This document shows positions 39,155 through 49,379 of a stretch of DNA of 64,000 nt, piece after piece. Origin of the DNA: Epithemia pelagica (lineage: Eukaryota > Bacillariophyta > Bacillariophyceae > Surirellales > Surirellaceae); assembly GCA_946965045.2 (NCBI GenBank), contig OX337239.1, positions 3,241,233 through 3,305,232 of the forward strand. Direction: 5' to 3'. Both the position numbers and the translations under genes were made by a program. The first letter of the stretch is position 1; every line of letters starts with the position of its first letter. The notes beneath the pieces were generated by a model that searched no databases, had not been told where the DNA came from, and was given only the letters and a program-made list of their open reading frames with translations.

Positions 39155-41719
39155 CTAATGGCCCTGCCCCAACGGGGACTGCTGGCCCGCCGGGGAAGAT
39201 GCAAGAGAAGAAAGCTGAGCGCGTACTGTCGCGACTGAAGGATGATTGGGATGAGCTGATAGCACTTGTGAAACGTTTTGTAAAACTGCAGAGAGTTGAG
39301 CCAATACTTGGTCAGGGGTGGTGGAGGAAGCTAGGGAGTAGGTGGTATCGGAGAGAGCGGTGGAGGCCAAATTGGGAGCAGCCGGCGGCCGAGGGACATG
39401 GGAACTCGCGCGAGAACTTGACTGGGACGGGGCCGAGCCCCCTGAGACAGTGGAGGCAATCGATGTCCCCTGCGGAAGCGTAGAAATGCTATCGTGGTCC
39501 GCAGCCGCGTCATGGGGACGGACTAAACTCTGGGGAGCCACGAGTTGTATCGTCGCAGAGGAAACGGCGCCCACCTTCGAGCAATCTAATTCAGCGTCAC
39601 CGGTGTCATGGACCCAAAGGCTATAGGAGTCGGCCGGTGAGTCAACCGTCAAAGTGGTAGGATTCCAGGTTGCGCCCACGGCGCGTTCAAGAGCCTCTTG
39701 GTTAAAGTGACGGTACACCACCCGTGACAACAAAATTTCCCGATCCCTATCCTCCAAGTCCGGCTCCGCCGTGGCGACCTTCCAACGAAGGTACGGCACC
39801 AACGCCAGAATCATGGTTCTCGCTTCATCTTCTCGATCAGGGTGGAAACAGAACTGTGTCGCTCCCTCTAAATGGCTGGGATCCACTGAGTGAAATAGGC
39901 GGTAGCCAGATTGGCTTTTGATCTCTATCAGCCGATCCCGAAGCGAAAGTCCCGAGGTATCGTCGACCACGTCTAAGTCATGCAACTCCCAAGTACGCAT
40001 GTTGATCATCGATTGACAAAACTGGAGCTGCCTCAACCTTAACGCCGCAACCTTATTGCGAGTGTTGATGTTCATAAGGTCATGTAGCGGCCACACGATG
40101 CGAAGTTTAATACCCAAGGGGAATTCCGTTGCCGACCGATCGTAGATGGTTGCAAGGCGGCGCTTGGCATCGGACTTGTGCTGGCGATCCACTTCAAAGT
40201 GGAGAGCCTTAGCGAGTTGCTCTTTAGGTATCGCTCCCGATTGTCCTGTACTGATGGTTCGCCACCGGATCCCGACTTCGTATCCTAGTTCCGCAGACAG
40301 ATGCATGCGGAGAGTAGGCACATGCATCGTCTGAGTGGAATAAAGAGCCCATCCGACTATAGAAGTCGTCTCACATTGAAGCTGCCGTGTCCAAAGCCCG
40401 TGTCTTTCGGCTTGGAACCAACTGGATAGTCCTGCCATTAACTCCGAGAACGGCTTAGTGTGTCCAAACTACACTGAGGGATAGATGAACCCTCCTGCCG
40501 CTTTAGGAACCGCGCGCGGGAAGTACTTTTTAAGCACTCCGATATCGGCTGGTATGCCAGCAGGGGACGAAATGGCTCGGAGGACACGAACACCGTTGGG
40601 CCGATCCCTGTTGTCGAGCTCGGCCCACGGGTGGACCACCAACGACGCATCCACTTCCTGAATCTTGGTCATGAGGTTGGCTAACGCGCGACGCAGTTCT
40701 TCCTCCGGATTCGTAGAGGGTGGAACATTAATGCGTAATTCGTACCGTGCTGTGACGTGGCGAGCCGGGTTCAATCGTAAAGGCCGAAGATACGGATTCA
40801 CCACCTGCGTGCGGGAAATACGTGCCCGTGGTTGCGAAACGGCAGCAGCGTAGGTATGTGGTGCCGCCGCGGGGGCTGGAGAAACCGTGGTCGGCGTAGC
40901 GACCGGCTGGTTGACGAAGATATGCACCAGCGGGCCGGTGGCATTATCTCGGGCAACGGTAACAGCCTCAGCCGCATCATCAGGCGCAGGTTGGGGCGGC
41001 TCGGAGCTGGATGTTGGAGTGTTATCCGTTCGTGGAGGGGCCGGGTGCTCTGCTGGAAGGGCCTGATTCTGCCGGGCCAAGTCCTCAATTTCCGCATTCA
41101 GAGTCGTCGTAAATCCTCGTTGGGGGGACTCCACCGATGTCTGAGCAACCTGAACTGCCCCAGGGGGAGCATCCGCTGGAGTGGGTTGTGGAACCGCATC
41201 AGGGGGACCATGGTGGTGAGGTGGATTGGCCTCGGGGGAGGCGTCGGCTACGGGAGGTACCGCCCTCGGCACCGAAACATCCGCCATAGGGACGTCCTCA
41301 TCCACTGGTTCGGCCACCGGAGAACGTGGGGCCCGGCGATTGGACCGACGATTACGTCGGCGACGAGGAGACGACGCGGGAAGATCCGACTCGTTCACAT
41401 TGTTAGCACGACCGCCACAACCGCGTTGAGTGTCCAGGGGAGGTCGGCCGTTGTTACGGCCTCGTCCTCGACCAGCTGGAGCCCGTCCACGTCCTCGGCC
41501 CCGTCCGCCCGAACTCCCTCGGGAGGACGGAACGCTAGTCCAATCCGACGCCGTGTCAGAGCTAGTATTGGGCAATGTCACCTGATCCGGAGAACGGTGC
41601 GCCGTCATGGTGGTTGGGCCTCGGCCTGACGACCGAGCGGAGCGGGAAGTAAGGGACCCCGCCGAGGTGCTAGCCGCCGTCGTAGTCTCCGCTTGGGAGT
41701 CCGTCGTTGGATGATTCAC
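39155..41719 (-). pseudogene. LINE ORF1 (gag-like), split by an in-frame TAG
   Basis: Two open stretches, 41719-40469 (416 codons) and 40438-39155 (427 codons), are in the same frame, separated by TAG at 40469-40471 and ten sense codons (FGHTKPFSEL before MAGLSS). The first half has Arg/Gly-rich RNA-binding-like sequence (GGRGRGRGRAPAGRGRGRN), then a Pro/Ala-rich linker and a more ordered end (YELRINVPPSTNPEEELRRA). The second half has folded-looking sequence (VDRQHKSDAKRRLATIYD) and a Ser-rich end. Original length would be about 854 residues. The true start may be further upstream. It ends 70 bp before ORF2, in the same frame. Confidence 0.75.
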
Positions 41720-41853
41720 TCGAGGCGTTCCAGAAACCGCTACACCATGACCGCCGACTGAAAGAACTGGGTCACTCGGGCTTGATTGCCATGGGAAGGC
41801 GTCGACGTAGCGGAAGCTGCCGCAGGAGGCCTAGAACCACGAGAATTGACCAT
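41720..41853 (-). other. Possible original N-terminus of LINE ORF1
   Basis: An ATG at 41853 opens MVNSRGSRPPAAASATST and continues to GNQARVTQFFQSAVMV-stop in a frame different from ORF1. QARVTQFF fits the PCNA-binding box pattern (Q, two residues, V, two residues, FF). A frameshift between this and ORF1 is possible but unproven. Confidence 0.3.
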
Positions 41854-41940
41854 GGTGAACGTCCCGTAGGGCCACCGTAGAAACAAGTACTAGAAATACT
41901 ATAAGCAAAAGAGTAGGCTTCGAAATGTCGCAGTCATCGA

Positions 41941-42110
41941 GAAGTTCTTGCCCCTCAATGACAGTTCCGCCAAACCTTGTTGCACGATTATAACACTGTC
42001 GAGCAGCAGTGTTGGACTTCGATCACTACCGCATTTAAGCCTCGTACCGAACTCAGCAGTACCAACAACAAAACCACGACCACGAATGGCGCCGATCATG
42101 TCTTGGCTGT
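41941..42110 (+). pseudogene. Right half of the LINE-split D1 block
   Basis: Continues the interrupted Thr/Asn-rich gene (VLPLNDSS, CTIITLSSSSVGL) and matches 60085-60245 closely. Confidence 0.6.
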
Positions 42111-42113
42111 CGT

Positions 42114-42600
42114 CTAATAGAACTTGTTCTTGTTCTTCTTCGTTGGATTCTGGTTCTTGGTGGTGCGAATCTTCGTCTGGTCGATGTGGAAGGGCGATGG
42201 GACCCTTTCCCATGATCGATTCTTCACCTGTTGATTCTCCCGTGTCGGGTGCATGACGTAACCGTGTCGATTCAAATGACGATTGCACCAATGACCCTTG
42301 TACATGAAATCCTCGACAAGGCCCACATAGCTCCAAACATCGGATCGAGCCGAGTAAAAGGCCACATAGACCACCAAGGCAATCTCAGTGGCACGGAGCA
42401 GCCACCATTGGGTGTCATTTGTAACCATCGAGAGTTGTCGCATCTTTATGTGGAGATTTGCTCTCAGTAGATTGGAGCGATTCGAATTTGAGGGTCCATG
42501 CAAACTTTCTTGCGCGATCTGCAATGGAAACCGCCAATTTGCTCATTCCTGAGAATTTGCGATTCTTGTCGCCGTATTGTCCTATGAGTTCAGTCACTCT
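42114..42600 (-). pseudogene. Decayed minus-strand gene, copy E (N-terminal part)
   Basis: Minus-strand frames read FAWTLKFESLQST, then QWWLLRATEIALVV, VAFYSARSDVWSYVGLVEDF, MYKGHWCNRHLNRHGYVMHP and PFHIDQTKIRTT. The same order occurs at 60191-60739 (copy D) and, more diverged, in copies B and C, where the Tudor-like end follows. The fragment lacks that end. Function unknown. Confidence 0.5.
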
Positions 42601-43080
42601 ATCTTGTCAATGAACGGTCTTCTCTTCAGGATCGATACTAACATATACTCTTGTTTGTGCTCTTACTGCCTTGTCTCCTCAAATGCAGGCGTCTGCTGCG
42701 AGCTAATGCAACACCTGATGCGAGTCATTATGGGATACATGACAAGTTCCTTCTGGTCCATCTTGTCGTCAGATTCTCGTTTTGGCGTAGTTGTGATTGT
42801 GGCCTCGGTTCCGTCACAAATCACAAAGCGATGCCCATTCGAATCATTTTGGATCAAGAAGTCAAGAAGACCACTCTCTGTTGTTGTTGTTGTTGTCATT
42901 GTGAACAGTCCGCAGGACCACGGGAATAATGGCGCTCCATAAAAGGCTTTGGACGAGAGATGACTTGGAAACAAGCGATATCGACCCAGTGGATGTTGGA
43001 TTGGCATCTGTGGACCTCTTCATCATGCGAGGACGACGGTCCTAAAAACACAGCAAAAGATACTTCTTGGTACTTCTTGG
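42601..43080. repeat. U1 distal block upstream of K7
   Basis: Nearly identical to 20800-21245 and to 57600-57880. The minus strand (42663-43007) reads LDFLIQNDSNGHRFVICDGT and KRESDDKMDQKELVMYPI, probably a decayed gene. Confidence 0.55.
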
Positions 43081-43142
43081 GGCTTGTCATGTAATCTATG
43101 AGCGATTGACTTCCCTTCATCATCGTACGCATGACAGGCACA
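43081..43142 (+). promoter_or_regulatory. U1 upstream block of K7
   Basis: CTTGTCATGTAATCTATGAG and ATCGTACGCATGACAGGCA, ~55-115 bp before the ATG. Confidence 0.35.
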
Positions 43143-43196
43143 GCTCGCGTTGCTCAAAGCTGTCATTGCTCGTCCACGTTGCAAAGCGCCGTGACC

Positions 43197-44402
43197 ATGA
43201 CAACGACACTGAACGAACAAGCATGGCAGTCGGGCCTTGCCCTGTTAGACGAGACACCTGAATGGAATTTCGAGGACTGGCCTCCTCTTGTGGGTGGATG
43301 GCGTGCAGGTCATAGTTCGGTCGTACTGAATCATCTCGATACGGAAAACGAGACCAACAACAGGGGGCAGACGGTCGTCGTGTTGGGAGGATATCAACAA
43401 GGCCAAGGCGATGTCAATTCCGTTCTGCTATTGAATCTGGCAGACCCAAACAAGCAGTGGCGAGAAGGGCCACCCATGAACCAGAAGCGTGATGGACATG
43501 CCACTGTTGTGTTCAACGGTGGCGTCTACGTGATGGGAGGTCGCAATACAACATCTTTGGATTGTCTGGAACGAATTGACTTGAATGATTTGTTTCAATC
43601 ATCTTTGACAACAAGTAGCACACGTGCGAGCCATTGGACGACATTGACATGTCGGTTATCATCTGGACGACATGGGTGTTGTGCTGTCGCGGTTCACAAC
43701 CGATACATCGTTGTAATGGGTGGATACAGCGATCGTTATTTGTCGTCGGTGGATATTATAGATACAAACAGCCACACTGTCATTGCCGGACCAAGCATGA
43801 TTGTTCCACGACAATGGTTTGCCAGTGCGGTCATTGGTCACCGCATCTTTCTCGTTGGAGGTCATAACGATGAGCATGGCTGTCTTTACACGGTGGAGTA
43901 TTTGGACTTCGCAACACCCTGTGGCAATGATGAGACAAAAAAGGAGACTGGTTCTACATTCATTTCTTTCTCACCCACCTGGACCACTCATTCGGAGTTG
44001 AGGCTTTCCAATGCACGAAGTCCTTGTGCAATGGTTCCCGTGGGATCTTGTCTGGTGGTGGCGGGAGGATGGAGAAATTCAACCGTGGAAGTTTTGGATA
44101 CGCACCGCAACCGTGTGTGGAATCTCCCTGGACTGCAAGAAGATCGTTGGGGCTGCAGTATGGTGTCTGTTGCCAATCAAGTTGCCGTGATTGGTGGATG
44201 GCGCACTACTTCGTGTGCGACATTGCCACTTCTGGATAGAAATTCATGGTGTTTTCATCGTCTCTGTGAGCAGCAACCGAACGGATGGTATCATTCTCTT
44301 GAAGGTAAGGGTATCCGAGATGCTGATGTCTCACCCTCCTGCACATTGACATCAGCTCGTAAACGGGCAAGGCCCAATACACGCCGTTGTGATAAAGACT
44401 AG
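43197..44402 (+). CDS. Kelch-repeat protein K7
   Basis: Encodes 401 residues starting MTTTLNEQAW. Kelch doublets: VVVLGGY, VYVMGGR, VVMGGY, FLVGGH, VVAGGW and AVIGGW, all intact. 43633-43850 is identical to K6, whereas blade 6 (LPGLQEDRWGCSMVSVANQ, GGWRTTSC) is nearly identical to K1 and the N-terminal loop (HLDTENETNNRGQ) matches K11; three donors are therefore visible in one gene. The C-terminus has WCFHRLCEQQ and a basic tail (RKRARPNTRRCDKD). Predicted six-bladed propeller. Confidence 0.85.
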   Translation: MTTTLNEQAWQSGLALLDETPEWNFEDWPPLVGGWRAGHSSVVLNHLDTENETNNRGQTVVVLGGYQQGQGDVNSVLLLNLADPNKQWREGPPMNQKRDGHATVVFNGGVYVMGGRNTTSLDCLERIDLNDLFQSSLTTSSTRASHWTTLTCRLSSGRHGCCAVAVHNRYIVVMGGYSDRYLSSVDIIDTNSHTVIAGPSMIVPRQWFASAVIGHRIFLVGGHNDEHGCLYTVEYLDFATPCGNDETKKETGSTFISFSPTWTTHSELRLSNARSPCAMVPVGSCLVVAGGWRNSTVEVLDTHRNRVWNLPGLQEDRWGCSMVSVANQVAVIGGWRTTSCATLPLLDRNSWCFHRLCEQQPNGWYHSLEGKGIRDADVSPSCTLTSARKRARPNTRRCDKD

Positions 44403-44790
44403 GAAAACTTGAAGTGGGCATCACGTTGCGTTCATGTCCTACAATGGCAAAACTTGCGAATAATCATTTTGATCTCGAACAGTTTTCTTATTGTCTATTA
44501 GCTGTGGAGTTCTCATGTGAATCCTTATAGCATAAACGAAATCATGTTTCCGGTAGACCGCGACTGTTCCGAAACGAGAAAACAATACCATGCATTATGC
44601 AGAATTTTGCCTTGTATTAAGTTTTATTGTCGTTGTGTTGAGTGCTTTGGCAGTCCCTGCGGTATTTTTCCGTGGAGGAAAATAATCGAATGCAAGAAAT
44701 GGTTTGGCAAAAGCCGCTTCTTTTGGTGGACTCCAATCTTCTCACAAACTAGTCAATGCGATGACTGCAGAGGATGGAAATCTCGTTCTA
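44403..44790. other. D4 downstream block of K7
   Basis: Resembles the DNA after K3. No gene is supported before the convergent minus-strand remnant begins at 44791. Confidence 0.4.
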
Positions 44791-45599
44791 TTATATGAGA
44801 GAGCAACGGAGATCACCAAGCTCAATCTTGTTCCAAATCTCACCGTCTTCAAACTCTACGTTATACAACCATGTACCAGGACTGTAAAAGGGGCGTCGCG
44901 ATTTGCCATGTGTCCGACTACACTCGACCGCAATCACACGGGAATCTTCATTCGCCCACGTGGCTGTTTCGGTCTCTTGCTGTCGTCCGTATTATTGTCA
45001 TCGAAGACTCGTACCTGATTCGTTTCTCCAATCACGGTAGGGGGATCAAAGTCTGTGACATTGCGAGCAGTCGATGATGATACCTTGTCAATCGTCTCCA
45101 ACGCCCAACCCCCTCCAGTGTTGATTGAAGACGATTTGACTGAGGACGAGCCAAGGACAAAGATGAGGACGACATTGAGAAAAGAGAGAATTGTGCTCTT
45201 GCAATGAGAGATTGAATTGAGGCTTGGTCCACGTCTTCATTGGCCGTCATCAACATCCGCTGTTGCAGTTGAAGCTGGTACGGAATGTCGATAGGCCGGT
45301 ACACACCAAACCGCAATTCCGACTACAACAACGGTTCCATGGTTTCGCGAAGTAACCGATGCAGAACGGAGTATATGGCTCTTCCTTGTCTATGACTGAT
45401 GAGACACCATTGTCGGCCATTTCCTTGTTGTTGCAAAAATCGAGCGGGCTCTCCTGTTTGTTGTGAATGCCGTAATGCCTGGTAAATCGAGTGAGCCACC
45501 GCACCATGTGCCGTTCACAGGAGCGTTATGGGTGTTTACAAAGGCTTTTGACCGTGTCGATTCAAATGACATGACAAAATTGCCAGAATGACCCTTGAG

Positions 45600-46020
45600 T
45601 TGAGGAATCTTGTGAATCTAACCGGTCACAATGTGCATGTGTAACACATAATGTGGAACACATTATGTGGGTTGAACGTTCAGTCACAAGCACATTATGT
45701 GGTAGGAGTAGCAAATTTGGCAGTCGGTTAGACTATGTGCTACTCATGTGCTTGTCATGTGATTCTCATGTGCTACATGTACTAGCCATGTGATTCTCAT
45801 GTGCTACATGTACTAACCATGTGAGGGAATTTCCAAATTGGAAATTCACAAGATCATGTCGACAGATCAATTTAGTTTAATGCTCACAATCTTAGAAATT
45901 GTCCTATTGAGTTACAACTGATCTAGATCCGTCCTACTGGCTTGCCCTCAAGAGCTTGATCACCTCGAGAGTCCAAGCTAGTCCTACTGTAAGTGATACC
46001 GCTGTCTAAGTATTCCGTCG
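45600..46020. mobile_element. Small inserted element with inverted and tandem repeats
   Basis: Compared with copy C (around 50030) this stretch is extra. CCTTG occurs on both sides (45593-45597 and 46022-46026), a possible 5-bp target duplication. Inside are an 11-bp inverted repeat ATCTTGTGAAT/ATTCACAAGAT (45607-45617, 45844-45854), the pair CACATAATGTG/CACATTATGTG (from 45635) and a 31-bp tandem repeat. No coding capacity. It could be a non-autonomous element or a solo LTR. Confidence 0.45.
45756..45817. repeat. 31-bp tandem repeat (two copies)
   Basis: CATGTGATTCTCATGTGC followed by TACATGTACTA[G/A]C, twice in a row with one difference. Confidence 0.85.
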
Positions 46021-46600
46021 CTCCTTGTGCATCAAATCCTTGACAAGGCCCGAATAGTGCGATTCACTCAACCGGTTCGCAATGTTGAGTTGCCCACATA
46101 CACTGATGCGCCGCGAGTAAAATCCCACATCGACCAACGAAGCAATCGCAGTGGCACGGCTCAAGAATTCAGAACGGCAACGGAACGGAGCAACCACCAT
46201 CCACCACAGTGTCCCATCGGAATGACTTCCCATCAAGAGTTGTCGCATCTTTTTGCGCATCTTTGCTGTCAGTAGATTGGAGCGATTCGAACTTGAGGGT
46301 CCATACAAAACCTCTCGCGAATGACTTGCGCTCCTTGATCTGTGACTTGAGTGTTGATCAATCTTGGCAACCGCAATTCAACTGTCACGGATTGGACGAG
46401 GCCACTGAATGGTTGTTGTTATCTATCATAGTTTCCGGAAGAGACATGTGGGTCAAATTGCCCGATGAGAGGTCAAGTCGTCCTCGTCATCGCCGTCATC
46501 GTCGATGTAATGGTCCCCAACATGGGTGGGGATCGGGGTCGCATGTGGGTCGTGCTTTTGGTTTTGAAACTACTCTTTCACTAATCCTCATGACCCAACC

Positions 46601-47540
46601 CCCTGGGTCGACGTCCTGCACCCACAATTTTGATGACAGTAGGAAATATTTAAAACGCTAGGATTGTTCCGTGGCGTCGACGACAATAGACGATGTCGAC
46701 TGTGGGCAACCCACCAAAATCAGAACATGTGCACTGCGCAACTTCACAGCAATCGTACCGCCACATCATGGATGCCATGACTTTGGACGCTTGTCCGTCT
46801 CAACCTGCCGATGCCGTGTAGTACTGTCCTATGATTCAAACAAGTTCCTTCCCAGAGGATTCGCAAGGCCACCCATGTCTCCATTCACGGCCTGTGGGAA
46901 ATGTCGTTGCTTTTCGTTGACTCGGTATGCGTAAGGAACCAACAACCAGACAGACTGGAGCCTTCATTGGATGGTTGACATCACCTTCATCACTGTAACG
47001 GGCATTCTCCGCCTACGCTTCAAAGCCTGCAGCTACTGGATTGTCCTGTTGTGTCTTCTTTCTTCTTGTTCTTGGAAAAGAATACTACACCAAGGACCCT
47101 ACTTGTCTCGGTCCCCCAAACCAACATGGTGGCCAGACCTTTTCTTATGTGCACCCGAAAACAAATTGTTGTTCTTCTTCTGGAGGGGATTGGAAACAAA
47201 CCTTGGTGCAGGCACTGCCCAACCAGCCATTGGTGTTCTGCAAATCGAGAGGATGACGGAGGAGCACGCACATGCCCTATTGAGTGATATGCTAGTTCCC
47301 CATGGCGTTTGGCAGGGCTCGGAAAATGGTGGAAAAGAGAAACGTAATGCTGGGGTTCTTTGCACAGCACGAAACACTGTGTACTAATAGGACGACGCAT
47401 CCCGAAAATTGCATGGCGACGAAGCTGACCGTTGCCAGTACCAGGCTCCCGTGTCATGCGGGACTCCGACCATCGAACAGCACATCAGGATGGAACAACA
47501 AGAGCACAGTGTTAACAAGAACAGGTCGGAAGAAGCAACT
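46601..47540 (-). pseudogene. U2 distal block upstream of K8
   Basis: Parallel to 50750-51610 before K9. Minus-strand frames (47020-47457) read RVRAPPSSSRFAEHQWL-like sequence and PAKRHGELAYHSIGHV, also seen before K9, but broken differently. No intact gene. Confidence 0.45.
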
Positions 47541-47560
47541 GTCACGATTTGTCTCGTGAC
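47541..47560. promoter_or_regulatory. U2 inverted repeat before K8
   Basis: GTCACGA, TTTGTC, TCGTGAC; 156 bp before the K8 ATG. Confidence 0.45.
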
Positions 47561-47716
47561 GAAAGCTCCTACCACTCTTTGGTCCATCCATTTCGTCCAG
47601 TCAGTCGTGCTTCCAGTCCGCACCCATCAAAATCACAACGGCAGAGCAAACCTACGTGCCTCTTACAAGACAGTGTCTCGATCCTCATAAATTCTGCAGT
47701 GGAAACCTTTGCAACC

Positions 47717-48883
47717 ATGACAACAACACTGAAAGAACAAGCATGGCAGTCGGGCCTTGTCTTGTTGAACAAGACACCAGAATGGAATGAAGACGACTGG
47801 CCTCCTCTTGAGGGTGGATGGCGTTCGCTTCATGCTACGGTCGTACTCCATCATCCCAATAAGAACGACGACAACAACAACAGGCGACAAACGGTCGTCG
47901 TGATGGGAGGACGTCAACAAGGCAAAGGTACCACGGATTCCGTTCTTGTATTGAATCTATCAGACCCAGACAAGCAATGGCAACAAGGACCGCCTATGAA
48001 CAAGAAACGTGACGAACATGCCGCTGTTGTTTGCAATGGCGGCGTCTACGCGATGGGAGGATACGATGAAGGTTCGTTTGATTCTATCGAACGAATCGAT
48101 GCCGATGACATGCTGCATTCATCTTTGACATCAAGCACCACACGTGCGAGTAATTGGAAGAGATTAACCTGTCGATTATCAACGGGACGAGTGGGATGTT
48201 GTACTGTTGCGGTGCAAAACCGATATATCGTTGTAATGGGTGGCTATTACAGCAATCGTTATTTGTCGTCGGTGGATATAATTGATGCCAACAATCACAT
48301 TGTCACTGCTGGACCATCTATGACTGTTTCTCGATCATATTTTGGCAGCGCAGTCGTTGGCCACCGCATCTTTGTCATTGGAGGCCGTAACAATAATGGC
48401 AATCTTGACTCGCTGGAATATTTGGACTATGCAACACCCTTTGACAGTGATGAGACAAAAAACGAGATCGGCTCTACTTTCATATCTTCCTCCACTTGGA
48501 TCACTCATTCTGATTTGGTGCTTTCCAGTGCACGAAGCCCTTGTGCAATGGTTGCCGTGGGATCCTGTCTGGTTGTGGCGGGAGGAGGATGGCACAATTC
48601 AACCATGGAAGTCTTGGATACGCACCACAACTGCGTTTGGAATCTCCCACAATTCGGAAAGTACCGTGTTGGCTGCAATATGGTGCCTGTTGCCAATGAA
48701 GTTGCCGTGATTGGTGGATGGCGCAATCCTTCCTGTGTGACATTGCCACTGATGGACAAGAATACATGGTGCTTTCGTCGACTCTGTGAGCAGCCTCGGA
48801 ACGAATGGCACGAGTTTCGGGAAGGAATGGGTATCCGAAATAACCAAGGACCACGTGAAGCCCAACACATGTCATTACGATAA
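47717..48883 (+). CDS. Kelch-repeat protein K8
   Basis: Encodes 388 residues starting MTTTLKEQAW. Kelch doublets: VVVMGGR, VYAMGGY, VVMGGY, FVIGGR, VVAGGG and AVIGGW. The Asn-rich loop before blade 1 is KNDDNNNRR. The C-terminal segment is WCFRRLCEQP, as in K5 and K9, and the tail (GIRNNQGPREAQHMSLR) differs from all other copies and lacks the KRARP run. The frame is open to 47549 upstream, through sequence shared with K2, K4 and K9. Predicted propeller protein. Confidence 0.84.
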   Translation: MTTTLKEQAWQSGLVLLNKTPEWNEDDWPPLEGGWRSLHATVVLHHPNKNDDNNNRRQTVVVMGGRQQGKGTTDSVLVLNLSDPDKQWQQGPPMNKKRDEHAAVVCNGGVYAMGGYDEGSFDSIERIDADDMLHSSLTSSTTRASNWKRLTCRLSTGRVGCCTVAVQNRYIVVMGGYYSNRYLSSVDIIDANNHIVTAGPSMTVSRSYFGSAVVGHRIFVIGGRNNNGNLDSLEYLDYATPFDSDETKNEIGSTFISSSTWITHSDLVLSSARSPCAMVAVGSCLVVAGGGWHNSTMEVLDTHHNCVWNLPQFGKYRVGCNMVPVANEVAVIGGWRNPSCVTLPLMDKNTWCFRRLCEQPRNEWHEFREGMGIRNNQGPREAQHMSLR

Positions 48884-49379
48884 ACGAAAAAATGAGACAC
48901 AGATATTTTGTCCTTGAACGGTTGTCTTGTTTTCTACATTCAATTGAAGTCCTAGTAACTATAATGGTAACTCATAAGTAGACACAACATGTTACCAGAT
49001 AGAAGGTAGTCTGATGCGATTGCAGCATTGTAGATTGTACTTGCTGGTGTCTTTGCTTGTTTGTTCTTGTCCACAACGTAGGTTTCCATTGTGCCTTGAT
49101 TCTTTGGTTTGTGTTTCTGCTATGATACATTTGCTGCGAATCGCGACCTTTGGTAGACCTGCTGGTTAATCGTATCGCCTACCCATGCCGTGTTCTGGCT
49201 GCGCCGCCGTGTCACTTGTCTTGGGCGGTGGGAGGACAAATCAATTGTTCTGTTGACACTGTCGATTCCAGCTTTACACGAGGCATGCGCACTGGCTGGC
49301 AGTGGTGTGATATGACTAAATCCACTTCATTCTCTGCCCCAAATTTGCTGAATCTTTCCTCCAATGCCAGTCCCATCAG
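48884..49379. repeat. Diverged D2 block after K8
   Basis: TTTTCTACATTCAATTG, AACATGTTACCAGATAGAAG and similar pieces mark it as a diverged D2 block, here followed by a D4-type remnant. No gene is supported. Confidence 0.45.

Larger units (their letters stand above)
33127..41940 (-). mobile_element. Non-LTR retrotransposon (LINE) with AP endonuclease, RT and RNase H
   Basis: About 8.8 kb, clearly richer in G+C than its surroundings. ORF1 (gag-like) is on the right and ORF2 (endonuclease, reverse transcriptase, RNase H, zinc knuckle) on the left, both on the minus strand. The interrupted D1 sequence reads CTTGCCTTTCAATGA on the left (33111-33125) and CTTGCCCCTCAATGA on the right (41947-41961), a probable target duplication with two differences; the continuous duplicate is at about 60087. 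No clear poly-A tail is seen at the left end. Both ORFs contain one premature stop, so this copy is probably inactive. Ends are approximate. Confidence 0.85.
44791..46600 (-). pseudogene. Decayed minus-strand gene with Tudor-like end, copy B (interrupted)
   Basis: Best copy of the C-terminus: PPTVIGETNQVRVFDDNN, RPKQPRGRMKI, RTHGKSRRPFYSPGTWLYN, then NVEFEDGEIWNKIELGDLR and CSLI-stop at 44791. The FEDGE-containing end resembles Tudor-type domains that read protein methylation; this is inferred from pattern only. Upstream parts include LLQLQQRMLMTANEDVDQAS and SSSNRSNLLTAKMRKKMRQL. Frames change several times, and ~420 bp of unrelated repeat (45600-46020) is inserted in the middle. Confidence 0.55.

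Noticed and set aside
40832-41629. A 265-codon + strand open frame
   Set aside because: It lies opposite LINE ORF1 in GC-rich, Arg/Gly-coding sequence; its composition is the mirror of that ORF and it has no features of its own.
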